Source: Hyphomonas sp.
Lineage (GTDB): Bacteria; Pseudomonadota; Alphaproteobacteria; Caulobacterales; Hyphomonadaceae
DNA length: 64,000 bases
Direction of reading: 5' to 3'
Assembly: GCF_013823385.1 (NCBI RefSeq)
Contig: NZ_PNMA01000001.1
Coordinates: 124,001-188,000, forward strand
Position 1 is the stretch's first letter. Each line of letters starts with the position of its first letter. This document shows positions 44,133-52,436 of the stretch, in pieces. The notes under the pieces are model-generated. The model saw only the letters and a program-made list of their open reading frames with translations, made no database searches and was not told the DNA's origin. The position numbers were made by a program, and so were the translations under genes.

Positions 44133-44966
44133 ATGGATAACACCTCGCAGATTGAATACTGGAATGGCCCCGCGGGCCGGAAATGGGTGCGCGACGCAGA
44201 CAGAATGGATGTGATGCTGTCGCCCTTCGTTGAGGCAATTCTTTCGCCGGTTCTTCCCGGGCCTGGGCAGGCCGTCATCGATGTGGGCTGCGGCGCCGGG
44301 GCGCTTTCGCTGAATGTGGCGGCCAGCGCCGTAAATGTTTCGGTGACCGGCGTTGATGTTTCCGCGCCGCTCATCGAGCTGGCAAAGCAGAGGTCGGCCG
44401 CTGTGGGGGCGGGGATCGAGTTTGTGGTGGCCGATGCCTCTGTGTGGCGCCCGGCGCAGCCTGTCGATCTGGTCATCTCGCGTTTCGGGGTGATGTTCTT
44501 TGCCGATCCGGTGGCCGCGTTTGCCAATATCCGCGCTGGCATGAAGCCCAAGGGACGCCTGCGGTTTGCCTGCTGGCGGCCCCTGCCGGAAAACACCTGG
44601 GCTCTGGCGCCCCTGCAGGCCGCGATGCCCCTTCTCAAGACGCCCCCCGCGCCGCCCCAGCCGGGAACCCCCGGCCCGTTCGCTTTTGGGGATGCTGATT
44701 ATGTAAGCCGTATACTGAGAGACAGCGGCTGGGCAGATATCTCAATCACGCCCTGGGATGGGGATCTGATGCTGCCCGGCGCCTCGGCCGAGGATACGGC
44801 AGAATTCATGCTCGACATGGGGCCGCTCTCGCGGGCCATTGCCGAGCAGGGCATTGATCCGGATGTTGTGAAGGGCGCCGTCGTGGCCCGGCTCAAGGAG
44901 CTTGCCGGAGAGGATGGCCGTACACGGCTGAAAGCTGCGGCCTGGATTGTCGAGGCTGAGGCATGA
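44133..44966 (+). CDS. Class I SAM-dependent methyltransferase in the AST operon
   Basis: A 277-residue methyltransferase with the SAM-binding motif I VIDVGCGAGALSLN (about 49-62), a post-motif acidic residue in VTGVDVSAPLIELA and the SRFGVMFFADP segment. The closest general type is the UbiE/MenG-like or small-molecule methyltransferases; the substrate is unknown. Its position between astD and astB, with a four-base ATGA overlap to astB, ties it to arginine breakdown, although the standard AST pathway needs no methylation. Confidence 0.85.
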   Translation: MDNTSQIEYWNGPAGRKWVRDADRMDVMLSPFVEAILSPVLPGPGQAVIDVGCGAGALSLNVAASAVNVSVTGVDVSAPLIELAKQRSAAVGAGIEFVVADASVWRPAQPVDLVISRFGVMFFADPVAAFANIRAGMKPKGRLRFACWRPLPENTWALAPLQAAMPLLKTPPAPPQPGTPGPFAFGDADYVSRILRDSGWADISITPWDGDLMLPGASAEDTAEFMLDMGPLSRAIAEQGIDPDVVKGAVVARLKELAGEDGRTRLKAAAWIVEAEA

Positions 44967-46285
44967 CCCTCGCGGCAGAAGTCAACTTCGACGGCCTGAT
45001 CGGGCCGAGCCATAATTATGGCGGCCTGTCGGACGGAAACCTCGCCAGTTCCCGCAATGCAGGGGATGTTTCAAACCCGCGCGAAGCTGCCATTCAGGGG
45101 CTTGAAAAGATGCGCTACCTTGTTCGGGCTGGTCTCGTGCAAGGCGTTCTGCCGCCCTTGCCGCGCCCGAATTTTGATCTTCTGGTCTCGGCGGGGTTCT
45201 CCGGTTCGGATGCCGATATCATCGAAGCGGCAGGAAAGATGGCGCCGCGCCTTCTGAAGGCCGCCTATTCGGCAAGCAGCATGTGGACAGCGAATGCCGC
45301 GACCGTGTCGCCCTCGGCAGACACCGCAGATGGCCTGCTGCATTTCACGCCCGCAAACCTCTCCACCATGCTCCACCGCAGCCTCGAACATCCCGACACG
45401 ACGACGACGTTGATCTCGATCTTTTCCGGGGATCGCAGATTTGCCGTTCATGGCGCTCTGCCGTCCCATTCGGATTTCTCCGATGAAGGGGCAGCAAACC
45501 ATGTCCGTCTGTGTGCAGAGCATGGCGCGCCTGGTGTGGGGCTCTTCGTTTATGGGCGAGAAGCTGGCGAGATGGTTGCCGGCTTCCCGGCTCGTCAGAC
45601 GCTGTTGGCCGCTCAGTCCATCGCGCGGTCGCATGGGCTGGGGGAGGGGCGAACTGTGTTCGCGCGGCAGGCAAAACGCGCGATTGAGGCAGGCGCCTTC
45701 CACAATGACGTCGTCTGCGTCGGCGCGCTCGACACCCTGTTTTTCCATGAGGCGGCGTTCGAAGATGCGCGCGGTACACTTGAGGCGCTCCGCCGCGCGG
45801 GCGATGGCCTGTTCGAGTTGAAGCCCGTCATGGTTCCGGAGGCGGACGTTCCGCTGGAAGACGCGATCCGGTCTTACCTCTTCAATTCCCAGCTGCTGCA
45901 GTTCCCCGGTGAAGACCGGCTCGTGCTTGTTGCGCCGCTGGAAGCGCAGGAGACGGCATCCACCCGCCGCTTCTGCGAGCAGATGGTGGCTGGCAACGGC
46001 CCGATTGGCAGGGTCGAGTTTGTTGATGTACGCCAGTCGATGCGCAATGGGGGCGGCCCCGCCTGCCTGCGCCTGCGTGTCGTGATGACGGAGGACGAAC
46101 TCGCCGAATGCCATTCGGGCGTGCTTCTCGATGATGAGTTGATTGACGAGCTTCAGGGCGTCATCCGCAAGACTTACCGGGATCGTCTCTCCCCCGCCGA
46201 TCTCGCTGATCCGGCCTTCGCGGATGAATGCCGGATTGCCCGGGAGGAATTGCTCCGCGTGCTGGAACTGGAGGACATTGCGTGA
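44963..46285 (+). CDS. astB: N-succinylarginine dihydrolase
   Basis: A 440-residue AstB that splits succinylarginine to succinylornithine, CO2 and two ammonia, step two of the pathway. Typical segments are EVNFDGLIGPSHNYGGLSDGN at the start, MWTANAATVSPSADT, the His region FHNDVVCVGALDTLFFHE, and the catalytic Cys in NGGGPACLRLRV. Overlaps at both ends (four bases each) show a tightly coupled operon. Confidence 0.96.
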   Translation: MTLAAEVNFDGLIGPSHNYGGLSDGNLASSRNAGDVSNPREAAIQGLEKMRYLVRAGLVQGVLPPLPRPNFDLLVSAGFSGSDADIIEAAGKMAPRLLKAAYSASSMWTANAATVSPSADTADGLLHFTPANLSTMLHRSLEHPDTTTTLISIFSGDRRFAVHGALPSHSDFSDEGAANHVRLCAEHGAPGVGLFVYGREAGEMVAGFPARQTLLAAQSIARSHGLGEGRTVFARQAKRAIEAGAFHNDVVCVGALDTLFFHEAAFEDARGTLEALRRAGDGLFELKPVMVPEADVPLEDAIRSYLFNSQLLQFPGEDRLVLVAPLEAQETASTRRFCEQMVAGNGPIGRVEFVDVRQSMRNGGGPACLRLRVVMTEDELAECHSGVLLDDELIDELQGVIRKTYRDRLSPADLADPAFADECRIAREELLRVLELEDIA

Positions 46286-46932
46286 TCCGTCTTTATGATT
46301 ACTGGCGCTCCTCGGCCGCTTACCGTGTGCGCATTGCGCTCAATCTGAAGGGCGCAGCCTATGATCTTGTGCCGATCAACATTCTCGGCGGCGTGGATCA
46401 GCAGCTTACGGATGAATATCGCAGCGTGAACCCGCAGATGCGGGTGCCGTCCCTCGAGGTGGATGGCCGGGTGGCCGGGCAATCGATGGCGATCATCGAA
46501 TGGATTGACGAGGCGCTGGAAGGCCCGGCGCTTCTGCCGAAAGATCCGTGGACGCGGCTGCAGGCGCGGGCTTTTGCCGATGTCATCGCCTGCGACATCC
46601 ACCCGCTCAACAATCTCAGCCCGCTGGCCTATCTGCGCAAGGAATTCGGCGCCGATGAGGCGGCCATTGCGCGCTGGTATGGCGAATGGATCGTCCGGGG
46701 GTTCAAGGCGCTGGAAGAAATGGCGCAGGCGTCTGAAGGCAGGGACTTCCTCTTCGGCGACGCGCCGGGCATCGCCGAGATCGCGCTGATCCCGCAGATG
46801 GCCAATGCCCGCCGGTTCAAGGTGGCGCTGGACGCGTTCCCTCGGCTGCTGGCGGTTGATGCGGCCTGCCGGGGGCTGGAGCCGTTCGTGCTGGCCGCGC
46901 CGGAAAACCAGCCTGCGGCCAAGCCTGCCTGA
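46282..46932 (+). CDS. maiA: Maleylacetoacetate isomerase / zeta-class glutathione S-transferase
   Basis: A 216-residue GST-fold enzyme. The N-terminal thioredoxin-like half carries LYDYWRSSAAYRVRIALNLKG (Ser-rich glutathione site) and AGQSMAIIEWIDE; the C-terminal helical half has the ADVIACDIHPLNNL motif typical of zeta GSTs. MaiA isomerises maleylacetoacetate in tyrosine breakdown; here it sits at the end of the AST operon, so its true substrate is open. The start is GTG 46282, overlapping the astB stop (GTGA), with GGAGG seven bases upstream. Confidence 0.88.
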   Translation: MIRLYDYWRSSAAYRVRIALNLKGAAYDLVPINILGGVDQQLTDEYRSVNPQMRVPSLEVDGRVAGQSMAIIEWIDEALEGPALLPKDPWTRLQARAFADVIACDIHPLNNLSPLAYLRKEFGADEAAIARWYGEWIVRGFKALEEMAQASEGRDFLFGDAPGIAEIALIPQMANARRFKVALDAFPRLLAVDAACRGLEPFVLAAPENQPAAKPA

Positions 46933-46946
46933 ATAATCTGGCCTGC

Positions 46947-47675
46947 CTAGTCTGTCTGGCCGGGGCGGCGGATGTCGATGATTTCGACTTCCTCCAGATC
47001 GCCCAGCGGCTCGGCCAGTTTCGGCGCGCTTCCGTCCAGCCAGTCGGCAAAGCCGTCGATCACAGGGCCGCCGATCGGGCCTTCCCCCGCGACGGCCCAC
47101 TCGCCATCGGTCCGCTTGATCTCCACGGGGGCGGCGCACACTTCGCCTGCGCCAAACCGGTCTGAACAGACGCTGGCGGGGTTCACGCCGGGCGCAAACG
47201 CGGTTTCCTGGCCATCCAGCAGCAGCACGCCGCCAAAGCGCGCGCGCACCATCGGATCAGCATTGATGACCGGCACCGTGCTGGCGGGCAGGGGCTGGTT
47301 GCTGGCAATCACAAAGGCGCGGCCGTTATTGTTTATCTCGAGGTATTCCTGAAGCGCGGCAGCCGCGTCCTCGGCAAAGTTCGGCCCGCGCAGCTTCGGC
47401 GCGTAGACCGGGCCGATGATGTCCAGCGCCTCGGCGATGTCCTCCGGAGCGCGGCGGGTATGGGTTGTCAGCTGGATCACATCTATCGCCCAGCCTGTTT
47501 CCCAGACAGCGGGCGGCTGTTCGGCGGGTTTCACGTCCCAGCTTTCCGCCTGTGAATAGTCGTAAGGGTCAAGGTGAACCGGTTCCGGCTCCGGGGCCGA
47601 CAGCAGCATCCACGCCGCCACGCCGCCTGCCGCGAGCAAGAGCGCGCCACCACCGATCAGAACAAACTTATTCAT
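46947..47675 (-). CDS. Hypothetical exported or membrane-anchored protein
   Basis: A 242-residue protein with an N-terminal hydrophobic helix (about 4-25, FVLIGGGALLLAAGGVAAWML) that is either a signal peptide or an anchor. A mostly acidic globular part follows, containing a possible pair of cysteines (SVCSDRFGAGEVCAAP). No family is recognised with confidence. It may be the third gene after the phosphotransferase and DUF6285 genes (14-bp gap, GAGG before ATG 47675). It converges with the AST operon, 14 bp away. Confidence 0.7.
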   Translation of the reverse strand: MNKFVLIGGGALLLAAGGVAAWMLLSAPEPEPVHLDPYDYSQAESWDVKPAEQPPAVWETGWAIDVIQLTTHTRRAPEDIAEALDIIGPVYAPKLRGPNFAEDAAAALQEYLEINNNGRAFVIASNQPLPASTVPVINADPMVRARFGGVLLLDGQETAFAPGVNPASVCSDRFGAGEVCAAPVEIKRTDGEWAVAGEGPIGGPVIDGFADWLDGSAPKLAEPLGDLEEVEIIDIRRPGQTD

Positions 47676-47689
47676 CGCAACCTCGCAGT

Positions 47690-48061
47690 TTAGCGGGCTG
47701 CGGTACGAAGTCCCGAATAGCCCGGCTGGTCCACAGACAATTGGTCAATTGTGGTCGATTTTAGGTGGGTCAACAGGCCCGGCGTGCCGAGGTCAACCCG
47801 CTTCGTGCGGATTTCCTCACAGAGCTTGCGGTTCAGCTTGCCGACATCTGCCTCATCCGACTTCAAAAGCGCTTGCAGGCGATCCCGCTCGCGCGCTTCG
47901 GCGGCCGGCCGTTGCTCCATTTCGCGCAGCACGGTGGCGAGCGCATTGGAGGCCACCCGCGCATGGAAAGCGGCATGTCCCTGCAGCTGGACCATGGCGG
48001 TCTTGTCCAGAAAGGATTTGACCGCCTCGATCAGTTCCTTGGCGGAGGGGGCGTCATGCAT
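47690..48061 (-). CDS. DUF6285 protein
   Basis: A 123-residue, largely helical protein matching DUF6285, found beside phosphotransferase-family (APH-fold) genes linked to acyl-CoA metabolism. Landmarks are APSAKELIEAVKSFL, LQGHAAFHARVASNALATVLRE and the C-terminal LCEEIRTKRVDLGTPGLL. The start ATG 48061 lies inside the end of the phosphotransferase gene (8-base overlap), supporting co-translation. Biochemical role unknown. Confidence 0.83.
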   Translation of the reverse strand: MHDAPSAKELIEAVKSFLDKTAMVQLQGHAAFHARVASNALATVLREMEQRPAAEARERDRLQALLKSDEADVGKLNRKLCEEIRTKRVDLGTPGLLTHLKSTTIDQLSVDQPGYSGLRTAAR

Positions 48062-49064
48062 GGCGTCCAAGGCCCTCGAACAGGTTGATGAGATCAATTT
48101 CGTTTTCAGACACGCGCCTGCCGATGGCTGCGCGCTCGACGCTGGGGTCCGCGCCGGTCTTGAAGGCGCCGTACATGGTCATGCACATGACGCCCCATTT
48201 GAGGCTGCCCATGATTTCCCACCAGTCGATGTCGGCGGGGCGATAGCGGGCGCCGCCGGCGGCGGCATAGGCATCGAGCAGCTCATCCAGCTGGCCAAAG
48301 CCGCCGACGCGGTTTTCGGTCTGGCCAAAGCGCCAGGAATTGACGCAGAGCCAGGCGATGTCTTCGCGCGGGTCGCCGATATGGGCGAGTTCCCAGTCAA
48401 GCACGGCGGCGAGGCCGTTTTCATCCACGATGAGGTTCCCGAGGCGGAAATCCCCATGCACCAGAACCGGATCAGCCGGTTCGGGCTCATTATCCTTCAG
48501 CCAGGCGAAGGCGAGCTCAAATACAGGCCGGGGCAGGTCAAACTCGCGATAGACGGCCTCATACTTGTCGATCTGGTTTCGCCCGAGGCTCGTTGGCAAG
48601 TTGGGAAGGCCGCTCAGCGGCACCGAATGGATGCGCGCCAGCGCTTCGCCGCATTGCTGGGTCAGCCGCGTGCGCGCTGTTTCAAACTCTGCATCCCGCA
48701 GGATCTTCCGGCCCAGCGTTTCGCCCGCCACGCGCTTCATCACGAAGGCTTCGCCGAGGACAGAGCCGGGCGGCGATACATGCCGCACGCCGGGCACGCG
48801 GACACCGGCCTTGTCTGTGGCGTCCAGCAGCGCGGCTTCGATGGCCAGCGTAATGGCCTCAGAGCTGCGGGCGGCTGCCGTGCCGCCCGGCGCGCGGCGC
48901 AGAATCAGCGGCTCGCTTTTCTCGCCAGCTTCCACTTCAAAGGCCCAGGTTTCCTGGCTGGCGCCTCCCGATAGCCGGCGCAGGCCGGCAATCGCAGCGG
49001 CTGCGCCATAATGCGCTACGGCCCAATCACTCAGGCCCTTTTCTATGTCGGTCACGGTTCCCAT
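48054..49064 (-). CDS. APH-fold phosphotransferase family protein (ACAD10/11 N-terminal-like)
   Basis: A 336-residue kinase-fold protein. The catalytic loop LVHGDFRLGNLIVDENG and metal-binding VLDWELAHIGDPREDIAW are the APH signatures. An early glycine-rich LSGGASQETWAFEV fits the nucleotide loop. This subfamily pairs with DUF6285 and with acyl-CoA dehydrogenases, suggesting phosphorylation of hydroxyacyl compounds rather than antibiotic resistance. The start is taken as ATG 49064; GTG 49055 is an alternative. Confidence 0.85.
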   Translation of the reverse strand: MGTVTDIEKGLSDWAVAHYGAAAAIAGLRRLSGGASQETWAFEVEAGEKSEPLILRRAPGGTAAARSSEAITLAIEAALLDATDKAGVRVPGVRHVSPPGSVLGEAFVMKRVAGETLGRKILRDAEFETARTRLTQQCGEALARIHSVPLSGLPNLPTSLGRNQIDKYEAVYREFDLPRPVFELAFAWLKDNEPEPADPVLVHGDFRLGNLIVDENGLAAVLDWELAHIGDPREDIAWLCVNSWRFGQTENRVGGFGQLDELLDAYAAAGGARYRPADIDWWEIMGSLKWGVMCMTMYGAFKTGADPSVERAAIGRRVSENEIDLINLFEGLGRHA

Positions 49065-49142
49065 CTTCGCCACAATTACGCGGAAGAAGGGGCGCGCCAA
49101 GCGGTAACCCTGAGGAAAGCCGCAGCGTCACAGGGGCAGAAG

Positions 49143-49838
49143 ATGTCAGAGAATGAGAAGCGCGAGTTCGGCATCGTGGTGGTGAACGTGCCGCCCAAGC
49201 CTGGCCCACTGGCCTGGCTGCGTGCCCGCTTCGTGGCCGGGATGCTGATTGCCCTGCCGATGGTGGCCACCTTCGCCATTCTCGATTTCTTCATCAGGAT
49301 GATCGACAGCTGGGTCGTTCCGATCCTGCCGGCAGGTCTGCGGCCCGAAACCTATCTCAATTACGCCGTGCCAGGGTTCGGCCTGATCATCCTGCTGATC
49401 TTCCTGACGCTTCTGGGCGCAATCGCCACAAACTTCCTGGGCAAATACGTGGTCGATACCACCGACAGGGTAATGGCGCGCGTGCCCTTCGTGCGGTCCA
49501 TCTATTCGGTGTTCAAGCAGATCCGGGATGTGTTCCAGACGAATGCCAGCGGCCAGTTCCGCGAAGTGGTGATGATCGAATATCCCAAGGAAGGCGCCTG
49601 GTGCATCGGCTTTGTGGCAGGGAAAGTCCGGGGTGAACTGGAGGCGAAGCTGGGGTCCGAGTATATCGGCGTCTTCGTGCCCACCACGCCAAACCCGACG
49701 GGCGGGTTCCTGATCTATCTGCCGGAATCGAAAGTCATCCGGCTGGATATGACGCTGGAAGAAGGGGCCAAGGCGATCATCTCGAATGGCCTGGTCTTGC
49801 CCGACTGGCCGGCGCCCGGCACGAGCCCGGCGAAGTAA
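49143..49838 (+). CDS. DUF502 membrane protein
   Basis: A 231-residue protein of the DUF502 family with two N-terminal membrane helices (about 28-52 and 78-102). A cytoplasmic or periplasmic domain follows with the family motifs VPFVRSIYSVFKQIRDVF, VMIEYPKEGAWCIGFV and VFVPTTPNPTGGFLIYLP. Function is unknown; plant relatives are the COV proteins. The start ATG 49143 gives MSENEKREF; earlier in-frame codons overlap the divergent phosphotransferase gene. It converges with recG, 7 bp apart. Confidence 0.9.
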   Translation: MSENEKREFGIVVVNVPPKPGPLAWLRARFVAGMLIALPMVATFAILDFFIRMIDSWVVPILPAGLRPETYLNYAVPGFGLIILLIFLTLLGAIATNFLGKYVVDTTDRVMARVPFVRSIYSVFKQIRDVFQTNASGQFREVVMIEYPKEGAWCIGFVAGKVRGELEAKLGSEYIGVFVPTTPNPTGGFLIYLPESKVIRLDMTLEEGAKAIISNGLVLPDWPAPGTSPAK

Positions 49839-49845
49839 GCCCGCT

Positions 49846-51924
49846 TCACGAGCCGCTTTCCGGCCCCTGCGCCACTTTCGGCGTCAGCAATTCCCGCGCG
49901 ATGCGCAGGGCTTGCCAGCGCTCGCCCTTCCGGCCTGGATCACCCGCCAGCACCGCCTCTGCATCCTTGCGGGCAATCTCCAGAAGGTCGCTGTGCCGGG
50001 CGAGGTCGATCACGCGGTAATCGGTAGCGCCTGCCTGCCGCACGCCGAGAATGTCTCCGGCGCCGCGCAGGCGGAAATCGGCTTCGGCAATCTCAAACCC
50101 GTCTTCCGTGCGCCGCAGCGTGTCGAGGCGTTCACGCGCCGTCTCCCCCAGCGGCGGGCGGTAGAGCAGGATGCAGAAGGCGGGCTTGTCACCCCGGCCG
50201 ACACGTCCACGCAGCTGGTGGAGCTGAGCAAGGCCGAAGCCCTCGGCGCGCTCAATCACCATGATCGTCGCCTCGGGCACATCCACGCCCACCTCGATCA
50301 CGGTCGTGGCCACCAGAATGCGGGTTTTGCCGGTGCGGAAATCTTCCAGTGCGGCGTCCTTTTCGGCGGGTTTCATCCGGCCATGGACGAGGCCCGCCTG
50401 GACCTTCAGCTCATCTTCCAGCGCCGCATGCCGCGCCACGGCTGAGGAATCATCGTCGTCCACATCCACGCGCGGGCAGACCCAGAAGGCGCGCTCGCCC
50501 CGCTTCAGCGCCCGGCCGATGGCCTCGATCACGTCTTCCAGGCGCGTATCGGGCACCGCGCGGGTTTCCACGGGTTTGCGGCCCGGTGGCTTCTCGTCGA
50601 GGATCGACACATCGAGATCGCCATGGACGGCCTGTGCCAGCGTGCGCGGGATGGGCGTGGCGCTCATCACCAGCATGTGCGGGCTTTCAGCCTTGCCGGC
50701 GAGTTTCATCCGGTCCGACACGCCGAAGCGGTGCTGCTCGTCCACGATGATGAGGCCGAGATTGCGGAAGCTGACTGCTTCCTGAAACAGCGCATGGGTG
50801 CCTGCCGCGATCTGGATCGAGCCGTCGGCGAGGCCCATCAGGGTCGCTTCGCGCGCGGCGCCCCGGTCCCGGCCTGACAGGGCGGCGACCGTGTAGCCGA
50901 GCGGTGAGAGCAGGGTGTCGAGCGTGTCAAATTGCTGGCGCGCCAGCACTTCGGTCGGCGCCATGAACACCGATTGGAAGCCTGCGGCGGCGGCCTCTAC
51001 AGCGGCAAAGGCGGCCACCAGCGTCTTGCCGGAGCCCACATCGCCCTGCAGCAGGCGGCGCATGGGATAGCCGCGGGCCATGTCGGAGCTGATGTCGGCG
51101 GCCGCGCGCATCTGGGCGCCGGTGGGCCGGTAGGGCAGCGCGTCGATCAGGCGGTTCACGGCGCTGGGCGGGGCCTTGATGATCGGGGCAGGCCGCAGGC
51201 GGCGGGCGGCCTGGGCCAGGGCGAAAGCGGATTCGCGCGCCAGGGCCTCATCATAGGCGAGCCGTTCCCGCGCCAGGGCGAAGCGGTCTTCATCATAGGC
51301 AGGCGGATCATGCAGCCAGACGAGGGCTTCGCGGAAGGCGGGCCAGCCCTTCTGGGCCACCAGATGCTTGTCTGCCCACTCCGGCAGGTCTGCCGGAACG
51401 TGTTGCAGCGCCTGCAGGATCAGCGTGTGAACGCGGCGATTGGTGAGGCCGGCGGTGAGCGGGTAGATCGGCTCGACGACGGGCGGGGTCTCGCCCTTGG
51501 CCGGGTCTATCACAAAGTCCGGATGGGTGATCTGGCGCTCGCCGCGATACTCCTCGACCTTGCCGGAAACGATGCGCATGGCGCCGGCGGGGAACTGGGA
51601 TTTGATCCAGCGCGGATCGGCGCGAAAGAAGGCGAGGGTCAAAAAGCCACTGGAATCAACCAGTTGAACGCGGTGCGGGGAGCGGTCATTGAAGGGCTGA
51701 TGGTAAGCGTGGACCTCGCCCTGGACGGTGGCGATTTCGCCCGCCACGGTATCAGCAAAGCTCTCCCGAACGCGCCGGTCCAGCCAGCGGTCGGGCAGGT
51801 GGAGCAGGAGATCCCAAACGGTCGTCCCGCCCACCAGCTTCTGCAGCAGGGGCGTCAGTTTGGGCCCGACGCCGGTAAGCGTCTCAAGACCGGCAAACAG
51901 CGGAAAGAGTCGCTCGTCTCGCAT
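49846..51924 (-). CDS. recG: ATP-dependent DNA helicase RecG
   Basis: A 692-residue branch-migration helicase that remodels stalled forks and Holliday junctions. The N-terminal wedge/OB domain (about 1-200, with GVGPKLTPLLQKL) is followed by the helicase core: Walker A LLQGDVGSGKTLVA, DEQH box in IIVDEQHRFGV, and motif VI QLRGRVGRGDKPAF. Length is normal. The start is ATG 51924; the sdhE-mfd genes are transcribed away from it. Confidence 0.97.
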   Translation of the reverse strand: MRDERLFPLFAGLETLTGVGPKLTPLLQKLVGGTTVWDLLLHLPDRWLDRRVRESFADTVAGEIATVQGEVHAYHQPFNDRSPHRVQLVDSSGFLTLAFFRADPRWIKSQFPAGAMRIVSGKVEEYRGERQITHPDFVIDPAKGETPPVVEPIYPLTAGLTNRRVHTLILQALQHVPADLPEWADKHLVAQKGWPAFREALVWLHDPPAYDEDRFALARERLAYDEALARESAFALAQAARRLRPAPIIKAPPSAVNRLIDALPYRPTGAQMRAAADISSDMARGYPMRRLLQGDVGSGKTLVAAFAAVEAAAAGFQSVFMAPTEVLARQQFDTLDTLLSPLGYTVAALSGRDRGAAREATLMGLADGSIQIAAGTHALFQEAVSFRNLGLIIVDEQHRFGVSDRMKLAGKAESPHMLVMSATPIPRTLAQAVHGDLDVSILDEKPPGRKPVETRAVPDTRLEDVIEAIGRALKRGERAFWVCPRVDVDDDDSSAVARHAALEDELKVQAGLVHGRMKPAEKDAALEDFRTGKTRILVATTVIEVGVDVPEATIMVIERAEGFGLAQLHQLRGRVGRGDKPAFCILLYRPPLGETARERLDTLRRTEDGFEIAEADFRLRGAGDILGVRQAGATDYRVIDLARHSDLLEIARKDAEAVLAGDPGRKGERWQALRIARELLTPKVAQGPESGS

Positions 51925-52139
51925 CGCCGCAGAGCTTACGCGGCGCCGGGCCAGCGAACAATCTGCCGCGCTTCAATTGCCTTTCGGGGGCAGCGAAACT
52001 AGGTGGATAGCCACGCGCCTCTCCCGTGGATAAGGGCGCCAAAAAACTCCAACCGTCCTCCAACGGGCGGCCAGAAAACTCCAGGAAAACTCCAACGGCG
52101 TTGGAGTTTTTCCGGGCTTGCAGAAGGACCAGAGGCTTC

Positions 52140-52403
52140 ATGGACGACACCCGCCGCAGCAAGCTGAAATTCCGTGCCTGGAGACGCGGCTTCCGGGAGC
52201 TGGACCTGCTGATGGGCAGCTTTGCCGACGAAGCCCTGGGCGAGATGGACCAGGAGGGGCTGGATGAGTTCGAGCGCCTGCTGGACGTTCCGGACTGGGA
52301 GATCTTTGCCTGGCTGGTGGGGCAGGAGCCGGTGCCTGAGAAACACAAAGGTCCGGTGCTGGACCAGCTGATCGGCTTCCGCTACGCCCCCAGAGGTGGC
52401 TGA
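52140..52403 (+). CDS. sdhE: Succinate dehydrogenase assembly factor SdhE
   Basis: An 87-residue SdhE/DUF339 protein that helps attach FAD to succinate dehydrogenase. The FAD-transfer motif region is KFRAWRRGFRELDLLMGSF (RGxxE pattern), followed by LDEFERLLDVPDWEIFAWL. The start is ATG 52140 (MDDTRRSKLK); the longer frame upstream includes a small repeat of AACTCCA-type sequence and is unlikely to be translated. mfd follows after 33 bp. Confidence 0.93.
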   Translation: MDDTRRSKLKFRAWRRGFRELDLLMGSFADEALGEMDQEGLDEFERLLDVPDWEIFAWLVGQEPVPEKHKGPVLDQLIGFRYAPRGG

Positions 52404-52436
52404 CCCCTTCAGGCGGCCACCTAAAACGAGATCGCC

